Shown: positions 8,300-17,592 of the stretch, in pieces
How positions within the stretch are numbered: the first letter of the stretch is position 1
Layout: every line of letters starts with the position of its first letter
Assembly (NCBI GenBank): GCA_030749725.1
Contig: JASMJM010000112.1
Span: 1-61,159 of the forward strand
Length of the DNA: 61,159 nucleotides
From: Pseudomonadales bacterium
Lineage (GTDB): Bacteria > Pseudomonadota > Gammaproteobacteria > Pseudomonadales > Azotimanducaceae
Reading direction: 5' to 3'
Notes under the pieces: model-generated
What the model saw: only the letters and a program-made list of their open reading frames with translations
The model's database searches: none
What the model was told of the DNA's origin: nothing
Position numbers and translations under genes: made by a program

Positions 8300-9868
8300 A
8301 TGCAAGCGTGCGAGGAGTCACTGACACTGGAAGAGAAGCTGATTCAGCAAATCCTTGAGGCACGCAGGCAGGCAATGGATGAGGCCCGCCCTGATGCTGT
8401 GGCTGCCGTGCATGCGACCGGTCATGCCACTGCCCGAGAACGGCTCACCAGTCTGCTCGACGCCGACAGCTTCATCGAGTACGGCGTACTTGCCGGCGGG
8501 ACCTCCAACGTGGAAGACCCTGCCGTGGCCGATGGCCTCGTTGCAGGCACCGGGCTGATCTCAGGCAAGCCAGTTGCGGCCGCCTCATATGACAGCAGCG
8601 TGTTGCATGGCACCCAGAGTGAACGCAATCAGCGCAAGCTCGGACGACTGATTTATCTCTCGAAGACGCATCGCTGGCCGTTTGTCTGTTTCGTCGACGG
8701 TGATGGTGCCAGGCCGGGGGACCCACTTCCGGGGCCGCCTATCGTTATCGCGCCACGAGGCCGGTGGGATTTGTACGACGGATTAGCAGAGCTGTCCGGT
8801 TGGTCACCCACTATCGCAATAGTTAGCGGCCGCGCACTGGATGGTCATGCCGGCATTGCCATGCTTTCGGATTTTGTAGTCGCTACCAGGAATTCCAAGC
8901 TCGGTTCGTGGGAAACATTGGAACCAGTGTCCGGTGACGCGTACGGTGACGCGGGGAGGAAGCCGACAGTCCGTTCGGTCGAGGACTACGAGAGAACCGG
9001 CAACATCGATCTGATCGTCGAGGACGAAGCGGCCGCAATCAAAGCCGTTCAGCAGTACCTTACCTACTACTTGCGTGACCTGACTGACTTTGAGCCAGCG
9101 CCGAACCATGATGAGATCGCTTCGATCATTCCCGAAAACCGGCGCAGACCCTATGACATGCGCAAAGTGATCACGTCCTTCGCCGATGCTGACAGCGTCA
9201 TGGAATTGGCCGTCGGATGGGGGCGCTCCATGCTGACAGCGTTGGCCCGTTTGGGGGGACGATCGGTCGGAATCTTTGCCAATCAGCCAAAGTCTCCGCT
9301 GGCGGGTGCGATCGATTCTGACGCCGCCGACAAGGCGTCAAGATTCATCGAATTGTGCGACGCCTACGAATTCCCGCTTATATCGTTCATCGACAATCCG
9401 GGGTATATGGTCGGACCGCAGGCTGAGCGTGACGGCATCGCCCGTCACCATGCGCGTCCCTTGGCCGCGCTGCATCATCGCAGCGTACCTCTCTGCTCGG
9501 TACAGATTAGAAAGGCATACGGTCTCGGTCCCTATGCCATGTCCGGATACGGATCCAGCCGGGTAGTGCCGGAACTTCGCCTGGCCTGGCCGTCGGTCGA
9601 GTCCGGCGGCATGTCTCTGGAAGGGGCCGCATATCTGGTCAAGCGAAAAGAGATCCAGGCCGCAAAAAACGAGGCGGAGGCATTGGCTATTCGAAACGCC
9701 TATGCCGATCAGATGCGCGACTACACTTCCGGACTTCGAGCCGGGCAAAGTTTCATGTTCGACGACATCGTTGATCCGGTGGAAACACGCCAGCGTATCA
9801 TCGCCATGCTTGAGCGCCTGCCGCGGTCACTCGGTCCCCGCAAAAAGCATCCCATAGATCCGCGCTAA
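8300..9868 (+). CDS. Acyl-CoA carboxyltransferase-domain protein (paralog 1, divergent)
   Basis: The 522-residue protein has the two-lobed crotonase-like carboxyltransferase fold of propionyl/acetyl-CoA carboxylase beta subunits. It opens with a segment containing HATGHATARERLTSLLDADS, the family's N-terminal TARERI...LLD signature, and later shows ISFIDNPGYMVGPQAE and a Gly-rich YGLGPYAMSG in the C-lobe. The N-lobe oxyanion region reads VSGRALDGHAGIAM instead of the usual AGGAYxPxM, and the GPPLV-type segment is absent, so this half may not be catalytic. It is followed 33 bp later by a paralog, suggesting a heteromeric pair. No biotin carboxylase or biotin-carrier gene is present. The start is not certain: a stronger GAGGAG lies just inside the frame. 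Confidence 0.75.
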   Translation: MQACEESLTLEEKLIQQILEARRQAMDEARPDAVAAVHATGHATARERLTSLLDADSFIEYGVLAGGTSNVEDPAVADGLVAGTGLISGKPVAAASYDSSVLHGTQSERNQRKLGRLIYLSKTHRWPFVCFVDGDGARPGDPLPGPPIVIAPRGRWDLYDGLAELSGWSPTIAIVSGRALDGHAGIAMLSDFVVATRNSKLGSWETLEPVSGDAYGDAGRKPTVRSVEDYERTGNIDLIVEDEAAAIKAVQQYLTYYLRDLTDFEPAPNHDEIASIIPENRRRPYDMRKVITSFADADSVMELAVGWGRSMLTALARLGGRSVGIFANQPKSPLAGAIDSDAADKASRFIELCDAYEFPLISFIDNPGYMVGPQAERDGIARHHARPLAALHHRSVPLCSVQIRKAYGLGPYAMSGYGSSRVVPELRLAWPSVESGGMSLEGAAYLVKRKEIQAAKNEAEALAIRNAYADQMRDYTSGLRAGQSFMFDDIVDPVETRQRIIAMLERLPRSLGPRKKHPIDPR

Positions 9869-9901
9869 GGGGCACCTCGTTAGAGAGTATATAGAGTAGC
9901 C

Positions 9902-11329
9902 ATGGACCAGAAGCTGATAGACGCCCTGCACGCAACACGCAAAGTGCAATCTGACGAAGCACGTCCTGACATTGTCGCTCGGGTACACTCGAACGGCAGA
10001 ATGACAGCACGTGAACGCATGGCTGCACTGCTCGATGCGGACTCTGCGGTGGAATATGGCAGCATCGCAGGCCAGACTTCGGATGGTGAGTGGGTCGCTG
10101 AAGCGGGCGGTGTGGATTTCGTGGGTACCATCGGCGGTCAAGTGGTGATTGCCTCCTCTACCGACTACACCGATCACGGCGGCGGTTACGGAGCGGGCAG
10201 GCTGGGTCGACTGTTCGCGCTGGCTGAGGAGCATCGTTGGCCTTTGGTGTTCTTTGTCGACGGTGGTGGCAGCCGGGCACGGCATCCAAGGAGTGGTCAA
10301 GGTCACCTGGAATTCAGTGGTCCCATCGGTCGTTTCACCATCATTGACGGCAACGCCGAATTGTCGGGTTGGGTGCCGACCATCGCAATCGTATCGGGTC
10401 CCTCGTTCGCCGGCCATGCCAGCCTGGCCGCTTTCTCCGATTTCTTGATAGCAACAGGGGGGTCATCCATCGGCATAGGCGGACCGCCGATGGTGGAGGC
10501 GGCCCTCGGTGTTCGCCTCAGTGCTCACGAGCTTGCCGGTGTCGAGATGCACGAAAAGCGCGGGGGCATCGACTTGTTGGTGACCGACGATGCCGCATCC
10601 ATCCACGCCGCTCGTAAGTACCTCGCTTACTACAGCGACCTGCCCTTCGGAAAACCGTCAGCATCTGCACACCGTATCAACTCGTTAGTATCCGAGAATC
10701 AACATTATGACATGCATCACGTAATCGAATCATTGGTCGATGCTGACAGTGTATTTGAGCTGCGCCCCCGTTTCGCACCGGCGCTTATCACCGCGTTGGC
10801 ACGAATTGAAGGTCGATCCATCGGCGTGCTGGCGAACCAACCCCTTATCGACGACGGCGCCATCGACGCCGATGCTGCAACGAAAATATCACGCTTTGTG
10901 GAACTTTGTGATTGTTATGAGTATCCGATCATCTCCCTGATCGATACCCCCGGTTGTATCACACGCTGGCAGCGCAAAGGTGAAGACTTGACGACCGAAG
11001 CCGGCATGACGCGCTGGCACGCCCGCCCGTTGATCGCTCACCAGAATCGCACCGTACCCCTCGTCAGCATTCAGATTCGCCGCGGCTATGGCCTTGGACC
11101 GGCGTTGATGTCCGGTTTTTCCAGCGGCCGCGGCGTACCTGCACTGTGCCTGGCGTGGCCCACCCTTGAGGTCGGTCGAACCGATGGATTCTCGGCGATC
11201 CGTTACAATACTGCAATCGATGACGTCGTCACACCAGCGGAAACCAGGGATAAAATCGCAAGAGTTCTGCGCCATATCAAGCGCACGTTCAACCAGACTG
11301 AAAAGAAACATAGCATCGACACCTGGTAG
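9902..11329 (+). CDS. Acyl-CoA carboxyltransferase-domain protein (paralog 2)
   Basis: At 475 residues this is a homolog of the preceding gene; both have TARERM/L...LLDADS near the N-terminus, ELSGWxPTIAIVSG in mid N-lobe and KKHxIDxx at the C-terminus. It keeps more of the carboxylase signature than its partner, including GGSSIGIGGPPMVEAALG for CoA binding and YGLGPALMSGFSSGRG in the C-lobe. The family transfers carboxyl from carboxybiotin to an acyl-CoA, or the reverse in decarboxylases. The usual beta subunit is about 510-540 residues. A two-gene heteromer without biotin subunits nearby is the inferred arrangement; the acyl substrate is unknown. Confidence 0.75.
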   Translation: MDQKLIDALHATRKVQSDEARPDIVARVHSNGRMTARERMAALLDADSAVEYGSIAGQTSDGEWVAEAGGVDFVGTIGGQVVIASSTDYTDHGGGYGAGRLGRLFALAEEHRWPLVFFVDGGGSRARHPRSGQGHLEFSGPIGRFTIIDGNAELSGWVPTIAIVSGPSFAGHASLAAFSDFLIATGGSSIGIGGPPMVEAALGVRLSAHELAGVEMHEKRGGIDLLVTDDAASIHAARKYLAYYSDLPFGKPSASAHRINSLVSENQHYDMHHVIESLVDADSVFELRPRFAPALITALARIEGRSIGVLANQPLIDDGAIDADAATKISRFVELCDCYEYPIISLIDTPGCITRWQRKGEDLTTEAGMTRWHARPLIAHQNRTVPLVSIQIRRGYGLGPALMSGFSSGRGVPALCLAWPTLEVGRTDGFSAIRYNTAIDDVVTPAETRDKIARVLRHIKRTFNQTEKKHSIDTW

Positions 11330-11441
11330 TCGATGTCCGGCTGTGAAGCTGGCCGCCCAGGCTTGAATCGCTTTCTACCCGGGCCGATTTATACTTACAC
11401 GACGAGACAAAGGTGCGCGTGTCAATAGAGGAGTCTAACAA

Positions 11442-12632
11442 GTGAATACCACAGTCAACTATCTACCCCATGCGATCTTTGCTACGCCGGATGAGCCGGT
11501 ACCGAGGGTGCTGGTCGCTCCGCAGCGATACATTCAGGGCCCGGATGTACTCGATCAGATCGGCAAGTACCTGTCGCTCGTCAACGCGCATCGAGCCGGG
11601 ATTCTTGTTTCCAAGAGGGGTGAACACGCGGATGGTGTACGGGTAATCACCAGCCTCAAGAATGCCGCCATCGAGCCCGTTATCAGCACCTTCCATGGCG
11701 AGTGTTCCCATGACGAGATCGATCTGCATGTCGCCGGTCTGCAGGGCGAGTCCCTCGACTGCCTGCTCGCAGTCGGCGGGGGGAAGTGTGTCGATGCGGG
11801 CAAGAGCATCGCGTATCGACTGAATGTTCCTGTCGTTATCGTACCCACCCTGGCATCCAACGACGCCCCTTGTTCAGCCGTATCCGTCCTATATTCTCCC
11901 GAGGGAGTCTTTGCCGGTGCTGAATTCTTCCCTCAAAATCCCGCCATGGTTGTGGTCGATACCGGAGTCGTAGCCAATGCATCGGAACGTTACCTCGTTG
12001 CTGGAATGGGAGACGCCATGGCCACCTGGTATGAAGCACGGGTGTGCCTGCAGAATCCGAATGCGAGATCGACGATTGGCGCCCGGCCGACGCTGGCATC
12101 CTATGCCCTCGGTGAAATCTGTGCCAACACGTTATTTGAAGAAGGCCAGTCGGCTGCCGCAGCCGTTGCTGCAAACCGCGTAGATGAATCGTTAGAGAAA
12201 GTCGTCGAAGCCAATACCCTGTTGAGCGGGCTGGGATTTGAAAGCGGTGGTCTGGCGGTGGCCTATGGGGTTGCGCAGAGCTACACTGCTGTCCCCGTGG
12301 TTCACGCCAACTACCTGCATGGTGAGATGGTGGGGATGGGTACATTGACCCAACTGATGATGGAATCCGAGGACGAGACCAGACGGGTGGCGGAGTTTTT
12401 CGCGAGCGTCGGCCTGCCCGTTCATCTGGGTCAGATCTCCCTGGATGCAGGCGATAACGGTGCTCTGGACAGGGTGGTTGAAACCACGATGGCGTCGCCC
12501 ATTATCCACAACATGACCATGCCAATGACGCCTGAGTATATTCGCTCGTCGATCATAGGTGCGCACGAACTCGGTCTGAGCGTTGCTGAGTCAGTTGGTG
12601 ATGACGCCTACAGGAGGCTGCATGGCGACTGA
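11442..12632 (+). CDS. GldA-like iron/zinc-dependent glycerol (polyol) dehydrogenase
   Basis: This 396-residue protein belongs to the iron-containing alcohol dehydrogenase superfamily, closest in motif to glycerol dehydrogenase. Seen are GGGKCVDAGKSIAY (NAD-binding loop), VPTLASNDAPCSAVSVLY, and metal ligands in GMGDAMATWYEA (Asp) and HANYLHGEMVGMG (His). A GTG start at 11442 has GAGGAG eight bases upstream. GldA oxidises glycerol or 1,2-diols with NAD; related enzymes reduce hydroxy-ketones or make sn-glycerol-1-phosphate. It is downstream of the carboxyltransferases and ends 10 bp from the converging arylsulfotransferase gene. The function is by family only; the substrate is open. Confidence 0.8.
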   Translation: MNTTVNYLPHAIFATPDEPVPRVLVAPQRYIQGPDVLDQIGKYLSLVNAHRAGILVSKRGEHADGVRVITSLKNAAIEPVISTFHGECSHDEIDLHVAGLQGESLDCLLAVGGGKCVDAGKSIAYRLNVPVVIVPTLASNDAPCSAVSVLYSPEGVFAGAEFFPQNPAMVVVDTGVVANASERYLVAGMGDAMATWYEARVCLQNPNARSTIGARPTLASYALGEICANTLFEEGQSAAAAVAANRVDESLEKVVEANTLLSGLGFESGGLAVAYGVAQSYTAVPVVHANYLHGEMVGMGTLTQLMMESEDETRRVAEFFASVGLPVHLGQISLDAGDNGALDRVVETTMASPIIHNMTMPMTPEYIRSSIIGAHELGLSVAESVGDDAYRRLHGD

Positions 12633-12642
12633 ACAAAACCGG

Positions 12643-13787
12643 CTACAGTAAACCGTTCAGCCGGTTGAGATTAGCTAAGTTACCAGGTGCCAATTCCTTA
12701 TCGGCGATGGCAGGATGGTCCGGCTGATATCTGTGGGCTCGATAGATACTAACCGTTGGATCACCCCTCTTGTTGGTATTCACAAAAGGATTGATCCACT
12801 CCCAGACGACTTCATGATTTCTCATCACCTCGAATATTCTGCCGCTGGTACCCTCACAGACAAGCGTCGACCCGGAAGCTAACCTCTCGGCACCGGATAT
12901 GTGTCCGCTAAAGAACTGTTGCATCGGTTTGCCCTGATAGCTCCAGGTGATCTCATCCGCTCGCGGATCGATTTCGATTGCCCTGGAACCGGCATGGCCG
13001 TTGTCAAAGACAAGAATTCGGCCATCATCTACCCAGGTAGGGTTGTGCTGTCCGTGCGCTTTGGTAAATTTGTAAGTGATTTCTCCGGACTTGCCGTCGA
13101 TCACCGCGACCCGGTCGTTATTTCGGCCTGAAAAAACAATGTCCCCGTCAGAGTTACAGTCAAAGCCATTGAGATGAGTCCATTCCCATCTTCTCGCAGA
13201 TGGATGAATCGGGTCTTTGCTCGGATCCAACAGTTGCCAAGTGCGAACTCTCCTGACTTCTTTGCCGTTCGGGTCCACTTCAACCAGATCGTCCCCCAAC
13301 AGTCTGGGCAGTCGTTCCCTCGGCAGGCGAAAGCCACCACGCACCTTTTTGTGTAATTCCTCTGACAGTTCCACCCACTCCGGCACCATCGTATTGCCGT
13401 TTTCAAATCTGTAGAAATCGTGATGCTGGGCCTTGTTGACATACTCCCAGACGACAGTCCCTCGCCAGTCAACTTCCTGCAATGTTGTGTGATAGCCCCC
13501 AGTCTGGTGACGTGCTGCTCGAATGGTAACGGAGCTTTGGTGGGTTCATCTTTGGGTGGACGCGGTAGATCGATGTCCGATCCTGACATTAGCAGGTTGC
13601 CGTTTTTCAACAGTCGACCTGAACCAGGACGAATAGAGTGGAACTTCCACTCGTGAACGATACAACCGTCCATGTCGATCAGATAACAACTATTGCCGGC
13701 GTGCGGCGTAACCAGGGTATAACCTTTGGTAGACACCTCCGGACGATGAAACGTGAGACCGGTAAGACGATTGATGGACCAACCCAT
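12643..13787 (-). pseudogene. Arylsulfotransferase-like protein, interrupted by a single-base frameshift
   Basis: Two overlapping minus-strand frames together encode one protein of about 381 residues. The upstream frame (from ATG 13787) gives GYTLVTPHAGNSCYLIDMDG, and the downstream frame (to 12643) gives VNKAQHHDFYRFENGNTM and later PTWVDDGRILVFDNGH, the propeller strands and HHD motif of PF14269-type arylsulfotransferases. The switch falls at a run of five C (13496-13500); six would restore RLGGYHTTLQEVDW. The cause may be a real mutation, a slippage switch or an assembly error. The family moves sulfate between phenols, but many members are uncharacterised. There is no signal peptide, which is unusual for ASST. 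Confidence 0.8.
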
Positions 13788-14011
13788 ATGAGTTTCCCGT
13801 TAGTTATGGAAGTGGCAGCGAGAGTTAAACATGCACATTGGCTCACAGCAGGGCGAATCAACAGAATCGAGATGTTGCGCAGACGTATTCCGGCTATCGT
13901 CGATGTCGGATGCCCTGCCCTGCCACGAAGCGCGTCCGGTAGATTCTCACGTGCAGGTTGATCGGCCGAAAATCGGTTCGGCTAATCCAACTCGCTCGAC
14001 GGCTGCCTGAA

Positions 14012-14929
14012 TCAGTTGTCTGAACCGCCTCGGTCGGTTCCCGCTACCGGGCGATCGTGGGGGGCACTGTCGTACGCACCACGAAAATCACGGAAGGGCC
14101 CATCACGCCACTCCAGTGCCGACTTGAGACCGTCCTCCCGAACGCGTCTGCCCCACTCGGACGCAGCGGCACGAGCTGAACTGAGTGCCTGAATCTCGGT
14201 GCCGGAGTGCAGACCCTCACGAATGCCCATGGTCTCATATTGACGATTCACCGCTCGTTTGGTGTACATCAACATTTCATTATCGATATGGCCCATGCGA
14301 CGCGCAAACTGCTCAGTGAAATCGTCCAGTTCCTCAGCCGGAACGGCGCGATTGGCCCAACCAAAATGAGCCATCTCTGAACCTGACATGGAGTCGCCCA
14401 TGAATGCAAATTCACGTGCCTTCGCCGGTGGCAGGTGCCAAGGGGTCCACATCATGTCCATCGTCGTCATGGCCCGAACCGGGGGATAACCAATCTTGGC
14501 GTCCGTGGCAACGATGCGGAAGTCGCAGGTCGTGGCAAGCTCCGTGCCGCCCGCCAGGCAGTGTCCCTGAATCTGGGCAACGACCGGTTTGGCAAGTTCC
14601 CATATGGTCCAATTTGTCATGACCACATGCCTTGCCCACTGGTTGTTTCCCGGATGGGTGGTACCTGTCGAGGGTAGTTTGGAACGCACGTCAACAAACT
14701 TATCGTCCCCCGCCGAGCGTGAAGGTGAAAGATCGTAGCCAGAGCAAAATGAACGTCCCGCGGCTCTGAGGACGATGACGCCAACTGCATCGTCATGTTC
14801 GGCTTCACGCATGGCCTCCATGATCTCACCACGAAGGTTGTTACTCAGCGCATTGAGTTTCTCGGGTCGATTCAGGGTGATAAACGCGAGCCTGTCGTCA
14901 GTTTCATAGATAACGTCTCGGTACTCCAT
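14012..14929 (-). CDS. Enoyl-CoA hydratase/isomerase (crotonase) family protein
   Basis: A 305-residue crotonase. The N-terminus YETDDRLAFITLNRPEKLNA, the oxyanion segment GRSFCSGYDLSPS and the second one GHCLAGGTELATTCDFRI are all intact. Glu in GGTELA corresponds to one catalytic glutamate of hydratases; the other position reads GYPPVRAM, lacking the Glu of typical hydratases, so isomerase, hydrolase or ring-cleavage chemistry is possible. The C-terminus is some 40 residues longer than crotonase. The start has AGAGGA upstream. It sits alone on the minus strand, with a decayed SDR fragment in the 551-bp gap to the next crotonase gene. Confidence 0.8.
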   Translation of the reverse strand: MEYRDVIYETDDRLAFITLNRPEKLNALSNNLRGEIMEAMREAEHDDAVGVIVLRAAGRSFCSGYDLSPSRSAGDDKFVDVRSKLPSTGTTHPGNNQWARHVVMTNWTIWELAKPVVAQIQGHCLAGGTELATTCDFRIVATDAKIGYPPVRAMTTMDMMWTPWHLPPAKAREFAFMGDSMSGSEMAHFGWANRAVPAEELDDFTEQFARRMGHIDNEMLMYTKRAVNRQYETMGIREGLHSGTEIQALSSARAAASEWGRRVREDGLKSALEWRDGPFRDFRGAYDSAPHDRPVAGTDRGGSDN

Positions 14930-15133
14930 AGTGTCTTCCTCTGTGTTTTTGACCGCCAGCTATCCACCCCATGTGTCGTCACCAACTGACCAGAACACGT
15001 CAGCCAATCGGACAGGTGATGGAATCCTTACGGTAGGCTTCGCCATTCAAAAACCGGTAACGATGCTAGTACAAGGCCCACGCAGTTCATTGATGAATGG
15101 TTGTACGCTATGTTCACTCTTCGCTCGTCTTAG

Positions 15134-15298
15134 TTCAACTGCTCGAGAAGTCTGTACAGCGACTTGCCGCCCGATAACGATGACCTGGGCATTCCGGTTC
15201 CGAGGCTGAATAAGAACCCCGAAGATGATGCCAACTTGGCCCTGTTCCTGGCTTCGGTTGCATCCGACAGGTGTACCAGTGAACAGATCCCCATCTGA
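15134..15298 (+). pseudogene. Decayed C-terminal fragment of a short-chain dehydrogenase
   Basis: After an in-frame stop at 15131-15133, the frame reads through NPEDDANLALFLASVAS and then CTSEQIPI before TGA (15296-15298). This matches the conserved SDR tail (PEDIANLALFLASDAS ... TGQxIxVDGG), but no Rossmann part is present and the VDGG end is missing. It is the only recognisable content of the 551-bp gap 14930-15480, apart from a candidate -10 box. Confidence 0.5.
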
Positions 15299-15399
15299 AG
15301 ATGGTTAAGAATCGATCGTTTTTTGGCAATGATCCACCCGTGGCGTGCATGCAGGTTATTTTATCTGTCCTGCTTCTACACTGATCCGCACACCTAATG

Positions 15400-15408
15400 T
15401 ATGATAAT
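15400..15408 (+). promoter_or_regulatory. Candidate -10 element upstream of the second crotonase
   Basis: TATGATAAT, preceded by TG, resembles an extended -10 box about 70 bp before the crotonase start at 15481. No convincing -35 hexamer is visible at the usual spacing. Confidence 0.25.
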
Positions 15409-15480
15409 CAGTAATGTGAGCCGGCCCCACGACAGGCTCCTTCAGGCCACTCGTCCGTCAAACGCAACAGGGGAATTCCA

Positions 15481-16251
15481 ATGACAGAGTTTTGTATAGT
15501 AGAGAAGAAAGATCACATCATGATCGTACGATTGAATCGGCCCGATCGCCTGAACGCGCTGCACCCACCCGGTAATGCTGAACTGGGCGAAGTGTTTGAC
15601 GACTTCGCTGCTGATGATGATATGTGGGTGGCCATCATCACGGGTGAAGGCAGGGGTTTTAGTGCCGGCAACGATCTACGTTATCAGGCCGAGGGTGGTA
15701 AAGGCGTTCCGACGCCGAAGGGTTTTGGTGGCCTGTCTTCCCGCTTCGATCTCACCAAACCCGTTATCGCTGCCGTCAACGGCGTCTCGATGGGCGGCGG
15801 CTTTGAGATTGCGCTTGCCTGTGATCTGATCATCGCCTCGGACCAGGCGTTGTTCGCTCTTCCCGAGCCAAAGGTGGGCCTGGCAGCTCTGGCCGGCGGA
15901 CTGAACAGACTGCCGCGGCAGATTGGCGTTAAACGTGCCCTTGGCATGATTCTAACGGGGCGCCATGTAACGGCCGCGGAAGGCAAGGAACTCGGTTTCG
16001 TCAACGACGTGGTTCCCCATGATCAGTTGATGGAACGAGCAATGGATTGGGCTAACCAGATCCTGCAGTGTGCACCCCTCTCCATTCGAGCCAGCAAGGA
16101 TGTCGTCTACAGAAGTCTGGACAGTGCATCTCTACAGGAATCCATGTCAGTTGCGTATGATTCCGTCAGAGCGATGACCCAAGGCGAGGACTTTATCGAA
16201 GGCCCAAAGGCATTCTCTGAGAAACGGCCACCTAACTGGAAGGGTAAATAA
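15481..16251 (+). CDS. Enoyl-CoA hydratase/isomerase (CaiD-like crotonase)
   Basis: A 256-residue crotonase of standard length. Motifs in order are IVRLNRPDRLNAL, GEGRGFSAGNDLRYQ (first oxyanion loop), NGVSMGGGFEIALACDLIIA (second loop with catalytic Glu) and FALPEPKVGLAALAGGL (second glutamate). Both hydratase glutamates are present, unlike the neighbour at 14012. The overall pattern resembles carnitinyl-CoA dehydratase and long-chain enoyl-CoA hydratases. The ATG follows CAGGGGAATTCC. A 52-bp imperfect inverted repeat separates it from the converging Ldh_2 gene. It would hydrate or dehydrate a CoA thioester in the catabolic route of this region. Confidence 0.85.
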   Translation: MTEFCIVEKKDHIMIVRLNRPDRLNALHPPGNAELGEVFDDFAADDDMWVAIITGEGRGFSAGNDLRYQAEGGKGVPTPKGFGGLSSRFDLTKPVIAAVNGVSMGGGFEIALACDLIIASDQALFALPEPKVGLAALAGGLNRLPRQIGVKRALGMILTGRHVTAAEGKELGFVNDVVPHDQLMERAMDWANQILQCAPLSIRASKDVVYRSLDSASLQESMSVAYDSVRAMTQGEDFIEGPKAFSEKRPPNWKGK

Positions 16252-16276
16252 ACCCAGAGAAGAGGCCGACTGTTCT

Positions 16277-16329
16277 CCCGGTCAGCGCGTCATGAAGGCA
16301 ACGGCGATGAGACGACGCGTCGGACCGGG
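16277..16329. repeat. Imperfect inverted repeat between convergent genes
   Basis: CCCGGTC (16277-16283) pairs with GACCGGG (16323-16329); after a small bulge the stem continues with GCGTC/GACGC. The position between two converging stop codons suits a transcription-ending hairpin, but there is no T-run on either strand. Confidence 0.4.
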
Positions 16330-16332
16330 TAA

Positions 16333-17409
16333 CTATCCGAGCAGATGGGATACTTGCAATTCTTCACAGGTCGTTCGGAACCAGTCGATCACTTCCGGGT
16401 GGTACGGAATGCCATTCTCCAGGCGCTCGACTTCAGCTTCCCTCTCCGGGATACCCGGATAGACCACGCGTGTTTCACCAGGTGCGGGCTTACACTCACG
16501 CAACCGTTTCAAATAGTCATCCATATCCGTCTTGAACGTGTCGAGTTCTGTGAATGCTTCCACGTTGTAGGCCATGAAATAGTGGGCTGATCCAGCGCGT
16601 CGATCCGGGCCCGCTCCGGTTCCGGCCAGAACGGAAGTCAGTACTTCAACCAACATCATTAAGCCGAATCCCTTGTGGGAGCCTATCTCACGGGTTCCTC
16701 CCAACGGCAGCATCATGAAGTCCGGTGGCACGGGGCCCTCTTCCATCATCGGTTTACCGTCAGCGGTGGCGACCCAGCCAGGATAGACTTCGCCATCGAT
16801 CCGCTTCAGCAATTGGATTTTGTTGCCGGCAACCGAACTCATCGAGGCATCGAAGATAAAGGGTACCTCGGCTCCGGCGGGCACGGCGATGCCAATTGGA
16901 TTCAGGCCCAGCAATGCTTCCGCACCCTGAGTTGGCGTCACCAGCACGCCACCTGTGGTCATGGACATACCAATCATATCGTGATCAAGGGCACGATGCG
17001 CGTGGTAGGCGGCGGGTCCGTAGTGACCCGCGTTGTAGGCAATTGCCACTCCAATGCCATGTTGTTTTGCCCGTTCGATGGCGAGGTCCATGACCGGTGG
17101 ACCGACGGCCAATCCCAGGCCCTGATCACAATCGACGGTGACTGCAACACCCGTATCGCGCACGACTTTGCTGGTCGGCTTGGGATTGATATAGCCATGC
17201 TTGAAACCCGCGACATAAGCACGCGTCATATTGCTGACCCCATGGGAATCAATTCCCCGGATGTCCGCGTACATGAGTACATCAGCGGACTGCACCGCAT
17301 CATCATCGGGCATACCGAGGGCCTTGAACAGGTTCTCAACAGTGGTTCGCATGTCATCCGGTTTGACATGCACGGCGATATCAGCGGGAACTTTGAAACG
17401 ATCAAGCAC
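16333..17409 (-). CDS. Ldh_2-family malate/L-lactate-type dehydrogenase
   Basis: The 358-residue protein belongs to the NAD(P)-dependent malate/L-sulfolactate/ureidoglycolate dehydrogenase family with the non-Rossmann fold. Diagnostic segments are YADIRGIDSHGVSNM with the catalytic-type His, AIAYNAGHYGPAAYHA, the LGLNPIGIAVPAG loop, FDASMSSVAGNK, and GSHKGFGLMMLVEVL. I place the start at GTG 17409, which has AAGGAGA five bases upstream; an ATG 13 codons earlier would put that ribosome site inside the gene. Members reduce 2-oxo acids or oxidise 2-hydroxy acids. The nearby aldolases make 2-oxo acids, giving a plausible link. Confidence 0.85.
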   Translation of the reverse strand: MLDRFKVPADIAVHVKPDDMRTTVENLFKALGMPDDDAVQSADVLMYADIRGIDSHGVSNMTRAYVAGFKHGYINPKPTSKVVRDTGVAVTVDCDQGLGLAVGPPVMDLAIERAKQHGIGVAIAYNAGHYGPAAYHAHRALDHDMIGMSMTTGGVLVTPTQGAEALLGLNPIGIAVPAGAEVPFIFDASMSSVAGNKIQLLKRIDGEVYPGWVATADGKPMMEEGPVPPDFMMLPLGGTREIGSHKGFGLMMLVEVLTSVLAGTGAGPDRRAGSAHYFMAYNVEAFTELDTFKTDMDDYLKRLRECKPAPGETRVVYPGIPEREAEVERLENGIPYHPEVIDWFRTTCEELQVSHLLG

Positions 17410-17592
17410 GTAGATCTCCTTGGTCTGGTGGTATTGCGTTATTGTCAACTTGCAGGATAGTTTTGTCTATCGTGTGGATTTATTAGTGTTTGTCCTCAGA
17501 GTGCGTCGAGTGTCTGTCCCAAAGCCTATCTCCCCCAGTGCCACTTCCTAAAGCGTCCTCATTGTTTCAGGCGTAGTGACTTGGGGCGCCAA

